Source: Steroidobacteraceae bacterium
GTDB lineage: Bacteria; Pseudomonadota; Gammaproteobacteria; Steroidobacterales; Steroidobacteraceae
Length of the DNA: 64,000 nt
Assembly: GCA_019187185.1 (NCBI GenBank)
Contig: JABAQU010000020.1
Location: forward strand, 186,001-250,000
Direction: 5' to 3'
In this document: piece after piece, positions 37,167 through 45,406 of the stretch
Numbering within the stretch: position 1 is the first letter of the stretch
Layout of the letters: each line of letters opens with the position of its first letter
Notes under the pieces: model-generated
The model's database searches: none
Told to the model about the DNA's origin: nothing
What the model saw: the letters and a program-made list of their open reading frames with translations, nothing else
Made by a program: the position numbers and the translations under genes

Positions 37167-37865
37167 ATGGCTGCCGCACGCAGACAGAACCCGGGCCGCC
37201 GCGCGCGTACGGTGGGCCGGCCGCGTGCCGGCAAGGCCGACGTGCGCGCGAACCTGATCGATGCCGCGATCGGCCAATTCATCCGCGTCGGCATCCGCGC
37301 CACGTCGTTGCGGGTGGTGGCCGAAGCGGCGGGCGTGACTCCGGCCATGCTCCACTACTACTTCGGCGACAAGCAGCAGTTGATCCTGGCGGTGGTCGAG
37401 GAACGGTTGCTGCCGGCACTCGCGCCGATGCGCGCAGGTGTCGCGGCAGCCGACGGCAGCCCCGACGAACTGGCGGACCTCTTCGTGAACGGCATCGGCG
37501 CCGTGGTCGCGGCGCATCCGTGGCTGCCCGCGCTGTGGGTCCGCGAGGTGCTGTGCGAAGGCGGCGCGCTTCGCGAGCACATGTTCAGGCACGCCATCCC
37601 GCAAGTGCCGCAACTGCTGGCGCAGCGCTTTGCGACCGCCCAGGCGCAGGGACGACTCGCTCCCGACCTCGACCCGCGGCTGTTGGTGGTCTCGCTCGTC
37701 GGCCTCACGCTGTTCCCGGCTGCCGGCGCACCGATCTGGCGGCAGATGTTCGAGGCCGATGACCTCGACGAAGACGCCCTGCGCAGGCATACGCTCGCCC
37801 TGCTCGCTCACGGCATGGGAGCGCGTCGCCGGGGGCGTCGCAGTGCCCGGAGGAGACCCCGATGA
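37167..37865 (+). CDS. TetR family regulator of the efflux operon
   Basis: A 232-residue TetR-type repressor. A basic N-terminal tail (about 1-22) precedes the helix-turn-helix ANLIDAAIGQFIRVGIRATSLRVVAEAAGVTPAMLHYYFGDKQQLI. The rest is a ligand-binding helical domain. It ends in an Arg-rich tail and overlaps the HlyD gene by ATGA (37862-37865). By analogy with the ybhGFSR operon regulator CecR it likely represses this transporter until a toxic compound binds. Confidence 0.93.
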   Translation: MAAARRQNPGRRARTVGRPRAGKADVRANLIDAAIGQFIRVGIRATSLRVVAEAAGVTPAMLHYYFGDKQQLILAVVEERLLPALAPMRAGVAAADGSPDELADLFVNGIGAVVAAHPWLPALWVREVLCEGGALREHMFRHAIPQVPQLLAQRFATAQAQGRLAPDLDPRLLVVSLVGLTLFPAAGAPIWRQMFEADDLDEDALRRHTLALLAHGMGARRRGRRSARRRPR

Positions 37866-38836
37866 CGTTCTTGTTTCGTGCTGTCGGTATCGCGCCCATG
37901 CTGGTGGCGGGCAGCATCGCACTGTGCGCCTGCTCGAAGGCGCCGCCGCGGGCGCTCGGTACGCTGGAGTACGACCGCATCACGCTGCCGGCGCCGGCCG
38001 CCGAACGCATCGTCGCGATCGGCGTGCACGATGGCGAGCGTGTGAAGGCCGGGCAGATGCTGGTGCGCCTCGACCCGACACGCACGCGCGCGGAATTGGC
38101 AGCGGCCGAGGCCGAGGCACAGCGGCAACGCGAGCAATTGCGGGAACTCGAAGCGGGTCCACGCAAGGAGAGCATCGCCGCAGCACGCGCGAACCTTGCG
38201 GCAGCCGAGGCCGATGCGCGCGAGGCACGTGCGCAATACGACCGCCTGAAGCCGATGGCTGTTAACGGTTATGTCTCGGCCTCCGACCTCGATCGCGCGC
38301 GCGCCGCTGTCGGCAGCGCGGACGGCAGAACAGATGCGGCGCGCGCGACGCTCGAAGAGTTGCTGCACGGCACACGCCGGGAACAGGTGATGCAGGCCGA
38401 GGCGGCGCTCGCTGCGTCGGAAGCGCAGGCGAAAGTGCAGCAGGTGCTGCTCGGAAAGCTCGACCTCGTCGCGCCGCGCGACGGCGTCGTCGACAGCATC
38501 CCCTACAAGCTCGGCGACCAGGCGCCGGTCGGTGCACCGCTCGCGATCCTCCTCGTGGGCGATGCACCATACGCGCGAGTCTACGTTCCTGAACCCATGC
38601 GCGCGAATGTGCGCGTGGGCGACAGCGTGCGTGTCCTCGTGGACGGCCATCCGCAACCCCTCGCCGGCCGCATCCGGCTGGTCCGCAGCGAGCCGGTCTT
38701 CACGCCCTACTACGCATTGACCGGCGAGGATGCCGCGCGCCTGAGTTACGTCGCCGAAGTGACGCTGGGCAAGGATGCCGCGCAGCTGCCGGCCGGATTG
38801 CCGCTGCATGTCGAGCTGGCCAGTGCGCCGCCATGA
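37862..38836 (+). CDS. HlyD-type membrane fusion (adaptor) protein, probable lipoprotein
   Basis: A 324-residue periplasmic adaptor of the HlyD/YbhG group. The N-terminal signal ends in LCAC (Cys24), a lipobox-like site, so it may be lipid-anchored instead of spanning the membrane. Lipoyl-like half motifs (APAAERIVAIGVHDGERVKAGQMLVRLDPTR and LDLVAPRDGVVDSIPYKLGDQAP) flank a long alpha-helical hairpin (about 75-190). A beta-barrel domain closes the chain. It links the ABC pump encoded just downstream to an outer-membrane channel, which is not encoded here. Translation is coupled at both ends (ATGA overlaps). Confidence 0.92.
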   Translation: MTFLFRAVGIAPMLVAGSIALCACSKAPPRALGTLEYDRITLPAPAAERIVAIGVHDGERVKAGQMLVRLDPTRTRAELAAAEAEAQRQREQLRELEAGPRKESIAAARANLAAAEADAREARAQYDRLKPMAVNGYVSASDLDRARAAVGSADGRTDAARATLEELLHGTRREQVMQAEAALAASEAQAKVQQVLLGKLDLVAPRDGVVDSIPYKLGDQAPVGAPLAILLVGDAPYARVYVPEPMRANVRVGDSVRVLVDGHPQPLAGRIRLVRSEPVFTPYYALTGEDAARLSYVAEVTLGKDAAQLPAGLPLHVELASAPP

Positions 38837-39801
38837 TCGATCTGCCGCCGGCTGAAGCCGATTGCGCCATTCGAGCGCGCGGCCTGCGCAAGCTCTTCGG
38901 CACGCTGGCCGCTGTCGATGGCATCGACCTCAATGTGCCGTCAAGGCACGTCTATGGCTTTCTCGGCCCCAACGGTTCCGGCAAGACCACGACGATCCGG
39001 ATGCTGTGTGGCCTCCTGACACCGAGTGCGGGCACAGTCGAGGTGCTGGGGCTCAGCATTCCGGCGCAGGCCGAAGCCTTGCGCAGCCGCATCGGCTACA
39101 TGACGCAGCGGTTCTCGCTGTTCGAAGACCTGAGCGTGAGCGAAAACCTGGAATTCCTCGCCGCGGTGCACGGCGTGCCGAAGGCGAAGACGCGAGCCCG
39201 CATCGAGGAACTGATCGAGCGCTTCCGGTTCGGTGATCGCCGGCAACAGCTGGCCGGCACCCTGAGCGGCGGCCAGAAGCAACGCCTCGCGCTCGCCGGC
39301 GCGATCATCCACGATCCGCAGCTCCTCTTTCTCGACGAACCGACGAGCGCGGTCGACCCCGAATCGCGCCGCGATTTCTGGGAGACGCTCTTCGAGCTGG
39401 CCGACTCCGGAACGACGCTCCTCGTATCGACGCACCTGATGGACGAGGCCGAGCGCTGTCACCGGCTCGCGATCCTCGACCGCGGCCGGCTGGTCGCCGA
39501 CGGCACCCCGGCCGAACTGACGGGCGCACTGCGCGGACGCACGCTGACCATCGAGACGGGTACACCGCGGCGGGTGCAAAGGGCACTCGCCGGCCTGCCA
39601 GGGGTGGCGGGCGCAGCACAGGTCGGCAATGCCCTGCGCGTCCTGATCGAGCCGGGCATCGGGGATGCGCGCACGCAGGTCGAGGCGGCCATCCTCCAGG
39701 CGGGGCTGCACGCAGAAGTCGCCGAAACCGCGCCGAATCTCGAAGACGTGTTCGTCGCCGCCACCCGCGGTGGCGGCATACGTGCGGAGCGCGCGGCATG
39801 A
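38833..39801 (+). CDS. ABC transporter ATP-binding protein (efflux)
   Basis: A 322-residue ATPase with Walker A GPNGSGKTT (residues 45-53), Q-loop MTQRFSLFEDL, signature LSGGQKQR, Walker B LLFLDEPTSA and switch His in LLVSTHLMDEAERC. The C-terminal ~90 residues form the extra domain seen in DrrA/YbhF-like exporters. It starts in a 4-base overlap with the adaptor gene and overlaps the permease gene by 4 bases. It provides energy for the single ABC-2 permease encoded next. Confidence 0.95.
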   Translation: MIDLPPAEADCAIRARGLRKLFGTLAAVDGIDLNVPSRHVYGFLGPNGSGKTTTIRMLCGLLTPSAGTVEVLGLSIPAQAEALRSRIGYMTQRFSLFEDLSVSENLEFLAAVHGVPKAKTRARIEELIERFRFGDRRQQLAGTLSGGQKQRLALAGAIIHDPQLLFLDEPTSAVDPESRRDFWETLFELADSGTTLLVSTHLMDEAERCHRLAILDRGRLVADGTPAELTGALRGRTLTIETGTPRRVQRALAGLPGVAGAAQVGNALRVLIEPGIGDARTQVEAAILQAGLHAEVAETAPNLEDVFVAATRGGGIRAERAA

Positions 39802-40907
39802 GCGGGCGGCGGCTGTGGGCGATCATGCTGAAAGAGCTGCGGCAGATGAGTCGCGACCGCGTCACACTCGGAATGATCATCGGCGTCCCGGTGATGCAGC
39901 TCATATTGTTCGGCTACGCCATCAACTTCACGCTGCGCAATCTCGACGCCGGCATCGCCGATCAGGCGCAGACTTCCGCGTCGCGGGCACTCGTGATGGA
40001 CATGCTGGCGACCGGCGTCATCCGGCCGGTGCTGGTCGCGGATACGCCGCATCAACTGATGGCAGCGATGCGGCGCGGCCGCATCAGTGTGGGCGTCGTC
40101 ATACCCCCAGATTTCGAACAGCGCCGCAGCGACGGCCGGCCGATCGCGCAGATCCTGGTGGACGGCAGCGACACCGTAGTGCAGGGCGCCGCGACGCAAC
40201 TGGCGCAGGTGCCCGTCGACAGCAGCGCACCGGACACTCGCGCGCCGCATCGCAGCACACCGTCGTCAGGGCCGATCAGTGTGGTGAGTTTCTACAACCC
40301 GTATCGCATCACGGCCATCAATGTCGTGCCGGGCCTCATCGGCATCATCCTCACGATGACCATGGTGATGTTCACCTCGATCGCGATCGTGCGCGAGCGC
40401 GAACGCGGCAACATGGAATTGCTGATCGCGACGCCACTGACACGCAGCGAGCTCATGATCGGCAAAGTGTTGCCGTATGCGGCGATCGGCCTTCTCCAGA
40501 CCACGCTCGTGCTGCTGCTCGGCCTGTGGCTGTTCCAGGTGCCGATTCGCGGCAGCCTGTTCGGCGTCTACGCCGCGGCCGTGCTGCTGATTCTTGCGAA
40601 CCTCGCGCTCGGACTGATGATCTCGACACGGGCGCAATCGCAATTCCAGTCGATGCAGATGACCGTCTTCATCCTGTTGCCGTCGATCCTGATGTCGGGG
40701 TTCGTGTTCCCCTACTCCGGCATGCCGGTGGTCGCGCAATGGCTGGCGGAGGTGCTGCCGCTCACGCACTTCATGCGCCTGATCCGTGGCGTGATGTTGC
40801 GCGGCGCCGGCCTCGGAGAACTGTGGATCGAGGTGCTGGTGCTGATCGCCTTCATCGTGGGGATGATGGCGGTCGCGATCGCGCGTTACCGCAAGCGGCT
40901 CGACTAG
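39798..40907 (+). CDS. ABC-2 type permease (YbhS/YhhJ-like)
   Basis: A 369-residue permease: N-terminal helix (RVTLGMIIGVPVMQLILFGYAINF), a large periplasmic domain (about 45-175), then five helices including PYAAIGLLQTTLVLLLGLWLF and MSGFVFPYSGMP, and the last helix LVLIAFIVGMMAVAIA. The operon encodes one permease, whereas ybhGFSR has two, so a homodimer is likely. The last 114 bases (40794-40907) recur almost unchanged at 50920-51033. End of the TetR-HlyD-ABC-ABC2 operon. Confidence 0.93.
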   Translation: MSGRRLWAIMLKELRQMSRDRVTLGMIIGVPVMQLILFGYAINFTLRNLDAGIADQAQTSASRALVMDMLATGVIRPVLVADTPHQLMAAMRRGRISVGVVIPPDFEQRRSDGRPIAQILVDGSDTVVQGAATQLAQVPVDSSAPDTRAPHRSTPSSGPISVVSFYNPYRITAINVVPGLIGIILTMTMVMFTSIAIVRERERGNMELLIATPLTRSELMIGKVLPYAAIGLLQTTLVLLLGLWLFQVPIRGSLFGVYAAAVLLILANLALGLMISTRAQSQFQSMQMTVFILLPSILMSGFVFPYSGMPVVAQWLAEVLPLTHFMRLIRGVMLRGAGLGELWIEVLVLIAFIVGMMAVAIARYRKRLD

Positions 40908-40942
40908 CGCGGGCGGGGGCCAGACAGAGCGACGGGCGACGC

Positions 40943-41172
40943 TCAGCGAATCCAGTGAATCTTTCCGTGTAGCGCAGGTGAACTGCCTTCGCAATGCTGC
41001 TCGAAGCGCAGATCGATGGAGGAAACTGTCCCCGCGGTGTACGTGACGCTGTCGATGACGAACCAGCCTGTGAGCGTGTTGCAGGCGCGCCCGTTACCAA
41101 TCCAGCTCATGCCGCCCTTCACCGGGTTGTGGAAGGGATACTGATAAAGACCTCCGTAGTAACCAGGTTGCA
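40943..41172 (-). pseudogene. C-terminal remnant of a secreted lipoprotein gene split by the IS
   Basis: About 76 codons with a strongly conserved-looking end: LQPGYYGGLYQYPFHNP, GRACNTLTGWFVIDSVTY, IDLRFEQHCEGSSPALHGKI. From memory this matches the C-terminus of a family of secreted proteins with a Gly-rich lipoprotein N-terminus. The frame runs without its own start into the left end of the IS256 element. A Gly-rich lipoprotein start in the same orientation sits just beyond the other end of the element, so the two are probably one interrupted gene. Confidence 0.7.
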
Positions 41173-41240
41173 GGGAGGTGTCAGGAATTTTGTGTGCGAG
41201 CCGGTTGGGAGGTGTCAGGAATTTTGTGTGCGAGCCGGTT
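41173..41240. repeat. Tandem 34-bp duplication of the IS terminal repeat
   Basis: Two identical 34-base copies lie side by side (41173-41206 and 41207-41240), each beginning GGGAGGTGTCAGGAATTTTG and containing the element's left inverted-repeat sequence. Only one copy is expected at an IS end. Confidence 0.9.
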
Positions 41241-42530
41241 GATGACATCACTCGCTCAGCACAAATCGCTCTTCGAACTGGATGGCCAGTTGCGCCTTGG
41301 CAGCATGCCATGAGATCGGCGGACTCTTCCAGCGCTCGGTGATATGACGCAGCGCGAGCCAGATCAGTTTGATCGCCGCCTGATCGCTCGGGAAATGCCC
41401 CTTGTTGCGAACCGCCTTACGCACCGAGGCATTCAGCGACTCGATGGCGTTGGTTGTGTAGATGATCTTGCGCACTTCCGGCGCGAAGGCAAAAAACGGC
41501 GTCACTGCCTCCCAGTTACGCCGCCAGCTCTGCGCGATCGCAGGGTATTTTCGACCCCAGACGCCCTGGTCGAACGCCTCCAGCGCCGCGGCGGCCGCCG
41601 CGGCGCTGGAGGCGCGGTAGACGGGCTTGAGCGCCCCTGCGATGAGCTTGCGCTCCTTCCAGGACGCAAAGCCCATCGAGTAACGGATCAGGTGCACGAT
41701 GCAGGTCTGCACGAGGGTGTCGGGAAAGACGCTGGTGATCGCCTCCGGGAAGCCCTTGAGCCCGTCGACCACGGCGATCAGGATGTCTTGGGTGCCGCGG
41801 CCTTTGAGCTCGTTCATCACCCGCAGCCAGAACTTGGCCCCTTCGGTGTGTTCGATCCACAGCCCCAGCACCTCCTTGTGGCCCGAGGCGCGGACGCCGA
41901 TGGCCAGATACACGGCCTTGCTCTTCACCAGCCCTTCGTCGCGGATCTTTACCCGCAGGGCATCGAAGAACACGATCGCGTAGCTCGACTCGAGCGGCCG
42001 GCTTTGCCAGGCGGTCACTTCGTCGATGACCGCATCGGTGACGGCCGACACGAGATCCGGGGAGATCTCCAGGCCGTAGAGCTCGCGGACGTGGGCCTGA
42101 ATATCCCGGGTGCTCAGCCCGCGGGCGTAGAGCGCGATGATCTTGTCGTCGAAGCCGGGAAAACGCCGGCGGTACTTGGCAATCAGCGCCGGGTCAAAGC
42201 GGCCGTGTCGATCGCGGGGAATCGACAGCTCCATCGCCCCCTCGGGCGTCAAGACCGTCTTGGCGCTGCTACCGTCACGATGGTTGCCCGCCTCGACCTG
42301 CTCGGGCTGCTCGAGGTGGACGTCCATCTCGGCATTGAGCATGCGTTCGGCGAGCGCCTTCTTCAGCTCCCCGATCAACCCGCCGGAATCCAGCACGCTC
42401 TTCGGGTCACGTCCGGCCAGCAATTGATCGAGCAGCTCCGCGGAAAACTTCTCCCCTCTCGTGGTCGCCATACCTCCTCCTCGCCCTCGCGGGCAGTGTA
42501 TGGCTCAACACACAAAATTTCCGACACTCT
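41207..42530. mobile_element. IS256-family insertion sequence
   Basis: One transposase gene is bounded by imperfect terminal inverted repeats. The left end reads GTGTCAGGAATTTTGTGTG from 41212. The right end read inward (complement, from 42527) is GTGTCGGAAATTTTGTGTG, so 17 of 19 bases match. No 8-bp target duplication, the normal IS256 footprint, is visible outside either the inner or the outer copy of the left end. Exact outer limits are uncertain by a few bases. Confidence 0.88.
41248..42471 (-). CDS. IS256-family transposase
   Basis: A 407-residue full-length DDE transposase of the IS256/mutator group. Catalytic blocks are intact: FFDALRVKIRDEG (first Asp), LIAVVDGLKGFPEAI (second Asp) and YTTNAIESLNASVRK (Glu). 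The N-terminal DNA-binding part includes ISRERNGRF-like IPRDRHGRFDP and FDDKIIALYARGLSTRDI. No frameshift or stop, so the element may still be active. Confidence 0.95.
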   Translation of the reverse strand: MATTRGEKFSAELLDQLLAGRDPKSVLDSGGLIGELKKALAERMLNAEMDVHLEQPEQVEAGNHRDGSSAKTVLTPEGAMELSIPRDRHGRFDPALIAKYRRRFPGFDDKIIALYARGLSTRDIQAHVRELYGLEISPDLVSAVTDAVIDEVTAWQSRPLESSYAIVFFDALRVKIRDEGLVKSKAVYLAIGVRASGHKEVLGLWIEHTEGAKFWLRVMNELKGRGTQDILIAVVDGLKGFPEAITSVFPDTLVQTCIVHLIRYSMGFASWKERKLIAGALKPVYRASSAAAAAAALEAFDQGVWGRKYPAIAQSWRRNWEAVTPFFAFAPEVRKIIYTTNAIESLNASVRKAVRNKGHFPSDQAAIKLIWLALRHITERWKSPPISWHAAKAQLAIQFEERFVLSE

Positions 42531-42612
42531 CCGGATCCGAGCCACCACCACCTCCTCCACCGCAGGAAGCAAGCGCAAAGAGGCCGATGAGCGAAAGCAG
42601 CCGACTCTTCAT
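42531..42612 (-). pseudogene. N-terminal remnant of the lipoprotein gene split by the IS
   Basis: From ATG 42612 the frame reads MKSRLLSLIGLFALASCGGG, a textbook lipoprotein signal (Cys17) with a glycine run, and enters the IS after about 27 codons; read through the IS end it stops within ten codons. Together with the C-terminal remnant at 40943-41172 it marks one interrupted gene whose middle has been lost. Confidence 0.7.
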
Positions 42613-42841
42613 CGGCACAACCGCACGAAATACGCACTGTAAAGAAGCGCGGTGTGCATGCCGATGCAGCCCAGACAGGTGTACGAGCCCAGTACTTATG
42701 ACCATCGCCTTCAATGCAGAGCGGATGGGTCTGCCCCCTCTTCTCATTGTTTCAATTGCGGCAGTTCTTCGGGAAGATGCTACTCGTAGGCAGACGAGTC
42801 AACAGGCTCCGGGACCGCGAATCTCTGCGCCTGGCACGCCT

Positions 42842-45139
42842 TCAGTCATCGAACGCAGGCTGCAGTCGCGCGGTGCGCGTCGGCGCGCGAGCGACCAGGG
42901 ACTGGAATGCCGCCTGGCCGTGTAATGGAGACAAGCGGCGGTCGATCGAGATCCACCAGATACCGGGCTGGAACCGGACCGCCGGATTGGCGAGCAATAC
43001 CAGCGCGTGCTGCTTGTCGCCTCGCAATGCGAGCACAGTCCCCTGCAGATAATCGAGCCCGCCCGAGCTCATGCCGTCGCGCTTCCATTGCACCAGCAAA
43101 GCCTCCGCTTCCTGAAGCAGTGCCTGTCCCTGCGCGGTATCGCCCGCCTCGAGTGCGGCCGCGGCCCAGTCGACGAGGCCGCAGCGCCCCACCAGCCCTT
43201 CCCAACGATCACGCAGGATCGCAGCACCGGCATCTCCGATTCGTGCGTACGCACCGAGGGCGTCCGCCGACCGGCCTGACTGCAATGCGCGCCGCGCTCC
43301 AATGACGAGACGCACGGCGTCAACCTGATCTTGACCCGTCGCCGATGAGAATACCCGCGTCGCCCTTGAGTGCGCCTGCGTCGCCAGTTCCCACTCCAGT
43401 CGGGCGGATTGCACGTCGATGCCGAATGGATTGATCTGCTCCGCGTGGCGCAAGGCTTCGTCCGCGCCCCTCACGTCGCCCAACTGCAGCAGCAACCCGG
43501 CGTATTGGGTGAAGAACCCGGCGGCATTGCCGAGTTCGGATGCCCGCTCGGCTGCACGCTGGTAGTAACCCAGCGCTTCGCGCAGATTGCCTAGCAGGTG
43601 GTTGGCCATGCCGGCAGCCCAGATGCCGTTCGCGAAGCCGGGATTGAGATGCAGGTTCTGTTCCGCCACCCTCCGCGCCTCGGGCAGTCGTCCCGAGGCC
43701 TGCAGCGCAAGGAACAGGTTGGTTGCGACGATTCCGGACAAGGGCTCAATCTCATGCGCGCGCTCGAATGCAGCGAGCGCACGCTGCATGTTTCCTTGCT
43801 GATACATCAATCGGCCTAGCCACATGTGTCCCTGGGTGTAGTTCGGGCGCAGCGACGTAGCGCGCCGAAATGCCGCGGCGGCCTCGTCCGACGAACCGTT
43901 GTACAGGTCGATGAGGCCGCGCGCTCCGTGCGCTTCGGCGAGCTCCGGATCGAGTGCCAGCGCGAGCCGCGCTTCGGGCTCGGCGGCCTTCGTGGCTTCG
44001 TCGAGCGGCTGGGATCCGAAGTCCACTTGCAACATGTGGAGGATCGCAAGACCCGCATGCGCCAGAGCGAACTGTGAATCGACCGCGGCCGCCTGCTGCA
44101 GATAGTCGATGCCCTGCTCGAGCCCGCCCGGAGTATTCGCGAGCGAGTAGTAACGGCCCTCGAGGTACAGGCGGTACGCCTCGGGACGGGGCGCAGAATT
44201 TCCGGTGCCCCACGGGAACGCCGGTGTGGCAAGTTTCAGGCGCGACGCGAGATCGGCTGCGATTCGTCCGGGCAGCGTGCCAAGTGCGCCGTCGGCGACA
44301 TCGTAAATCTGCTGGTAAAGCGTACGACCGTCGCGGACATCGAGCACATGGATGGCCACCGCAGTCCGGGCGTCACCGCGCCGCACGGTTCCGTCGAGCT
44401 CGTATCGAAGCGAGATCTCCGAGGCGGCCGCCTCGCCTTTCGCCCGCATCGCATGCAGTCGCGCCGCAGATGAACGCCCGAGCACTCGCAGGCCGTCGAT
44501 GAGCGCAGTCGCGTTGATGACCTCTTCGGTCAGGCCTGCAGTCAGGTACTCCGGACTCGCGTCCTGTTCGACCGCAACGAAGGGGCTGACGAGCAGGACC
44601 GGCTCCTGCGGTATCGCCGCGTAACCCTCCGACGATCGCGCTTCTGCCGGTACACCGGACGGGCGGTCCGGGGACCGACCGCGCAGACTGATGAAGGCCA
44701 CTGCCGCGACGACAACCACGGCGCAGGCCCCGACCAACGCGACGCGTACTGCCCGCCTGCGTGGCGCGGGGCTCGCAACGCCGGCCGCGGTAACACCCGA
44801 TGCGACGGCTTCGAGCGGCGCGGGTGCGATCGTGAGGCGATATCCGCGCCTCGGCACCGTGTCGATCACACGTGCCGGCCCGCCGCGATCGGCGAACGCG
44901 CGCCTTATCTGGTAAACCGACTGCGAGATCACCGCGTCTGTGACCAGCGCGCGGCGCCACACCTCTCGGATGATGTCTTCGTGCGGGACGACATCGCCCG
45001 GGCGACTGGCCAGGTAGACCAGAAGCGCCATGGCACGAGGCTCGAGGCGCGACGCACCGGCGGGCCCTTCCACAACGCCCAACCGGGGCCGGACCTGGTA
45101 CGCCCCTAGTGAAAATCCCGCCTGCAGTCGCTCGCTCAT
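42842..45139 (-). CDS. CadC/ToxR-like membrane regulator with TolB-N and TPR domains
   Basis: A 765-residue relative of the regulator at 10.6 kb. Winged helix at 8-105 (LEPRAMALLVYLASRPGDVV, IIREVWRRALVTDAVISQSVYQIRRAF, VPRRGYRL), one membrane helix at about 131-152, then a TolB-N/FlgO-like domain (PVLLVSPFVAVEQDASPEYLTAGLTEEVINATALI, GRSSAARLHAMRAKGEAA) and a long TPR array (for example ALAHAGLAILHML, AEAHGARGLIDLYNGS, YTQGHMWLGRLMYQQG). It is divergent from the giant PKD-repeat protein gene, its probable target, with 11-bp direct repeats in the 267-base intergenic region. Confidence 0.9.
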   Translation of the reverse strand: MSERLQAGFSLGAYQVRPRLGVVEGPAGASRLEPRAMALLVYLASRPGDVVPHEDIIREVWRRALVTDAVISQSVYQIRRAFADRGGPARVIDTVPRRGYRLTIAPAPLEAVASGVTAAGVASPAPRRRAVRVALVGACAVVVVAAVAFISLRGRSPDRPSGVPAEARSSEGYAAIPQEPVLLVSPFVAVEQDASPEYLTAGLTEEVINATALIDGLRVLGRSSAARLHAMRAKGEAAASEISLRYELDGTVRRGDARTAVAIHVLDVRDGRTLYQQIYDVADGALGTLPGRIAADLASRLKLATPAFPWGTGNSAPRPEAYRLYLEGRYYSLANTPGGLEQGIDYLQQAAAVDSQFALAHAGLAILHMLQVDFGSQPLDEATKAAEPEARLALALDPELAEAHGARGLIDLYNGSSDEAAAAFRRATSLRPNYTQGHMWLGRLMYQQGNMQRALAAFERAHEIEPLSGIVATNLFLALQASGRLPEARRVAEQNLHLNPGFANGIWAAGMANHLLGNLREALGYYQRAAERASELGNAAGFFTQYAGLLLQLGDVRGADEALRHAEQINPFGIDVQSARLEWELATQAHSRATRVFSSATGQDQVDAVRLVIGARRALQSGRSADALGAYARIGDAGAAILRDRWEGLVGRCGLVDWAAAALEAGDTAQGQALLQEAEALLVQWKRDGMSSGGLDYLQGTVLALRGDKQHALVLLANPAVRFQPGIWWISIDRRLSPLHGQAAFQSLVARAPTRTARLQPAFDD

Positions 45140-45326
45140 GCCTCTTCACCGGACCGTGCACGCGAGCGCACGTCAGGCAGTTATTAGCAGATTCGAGGGC
45201 GTCTGTGTCGCCGTCATGACGAAAACCGGCGAACAAACGCCGCAACTAGCGACGGCGGCAACCCGCAGCTGAAACCGCGAATGGCCCTTCCCTCGCAAGC
45301 CATTGACCTGGCTCGAATTCCCATTG

Positions 45327-45356
45327 TCCTGAAGTTTCCCTGAGGCGACCCTGAGG
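45327..45356 (+). promoter_or_regulatory. Three 11-bp direct repeats upstream of the giant PKD protein gene
   Basis: TCCTGAAG (45327), CCCTGAGG (45338) and CCCTGAGG (45349) recur at exact 11-bp intervals; the last two are identical and the first matches 6 of 8. The array ends 50 bases before the gene's ATG. The spacing is that of OmpR/PhoB-family binding sites, and the divergent gene encodes a regulator with that fold. The function is inferred. Confidence 0.55.
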
Positions 45357-45406
45357 ACCGCCGCGTCGCCCGGTGCTACGAGAGATCGAGATCGGGGGAG
45401 AGTTTC

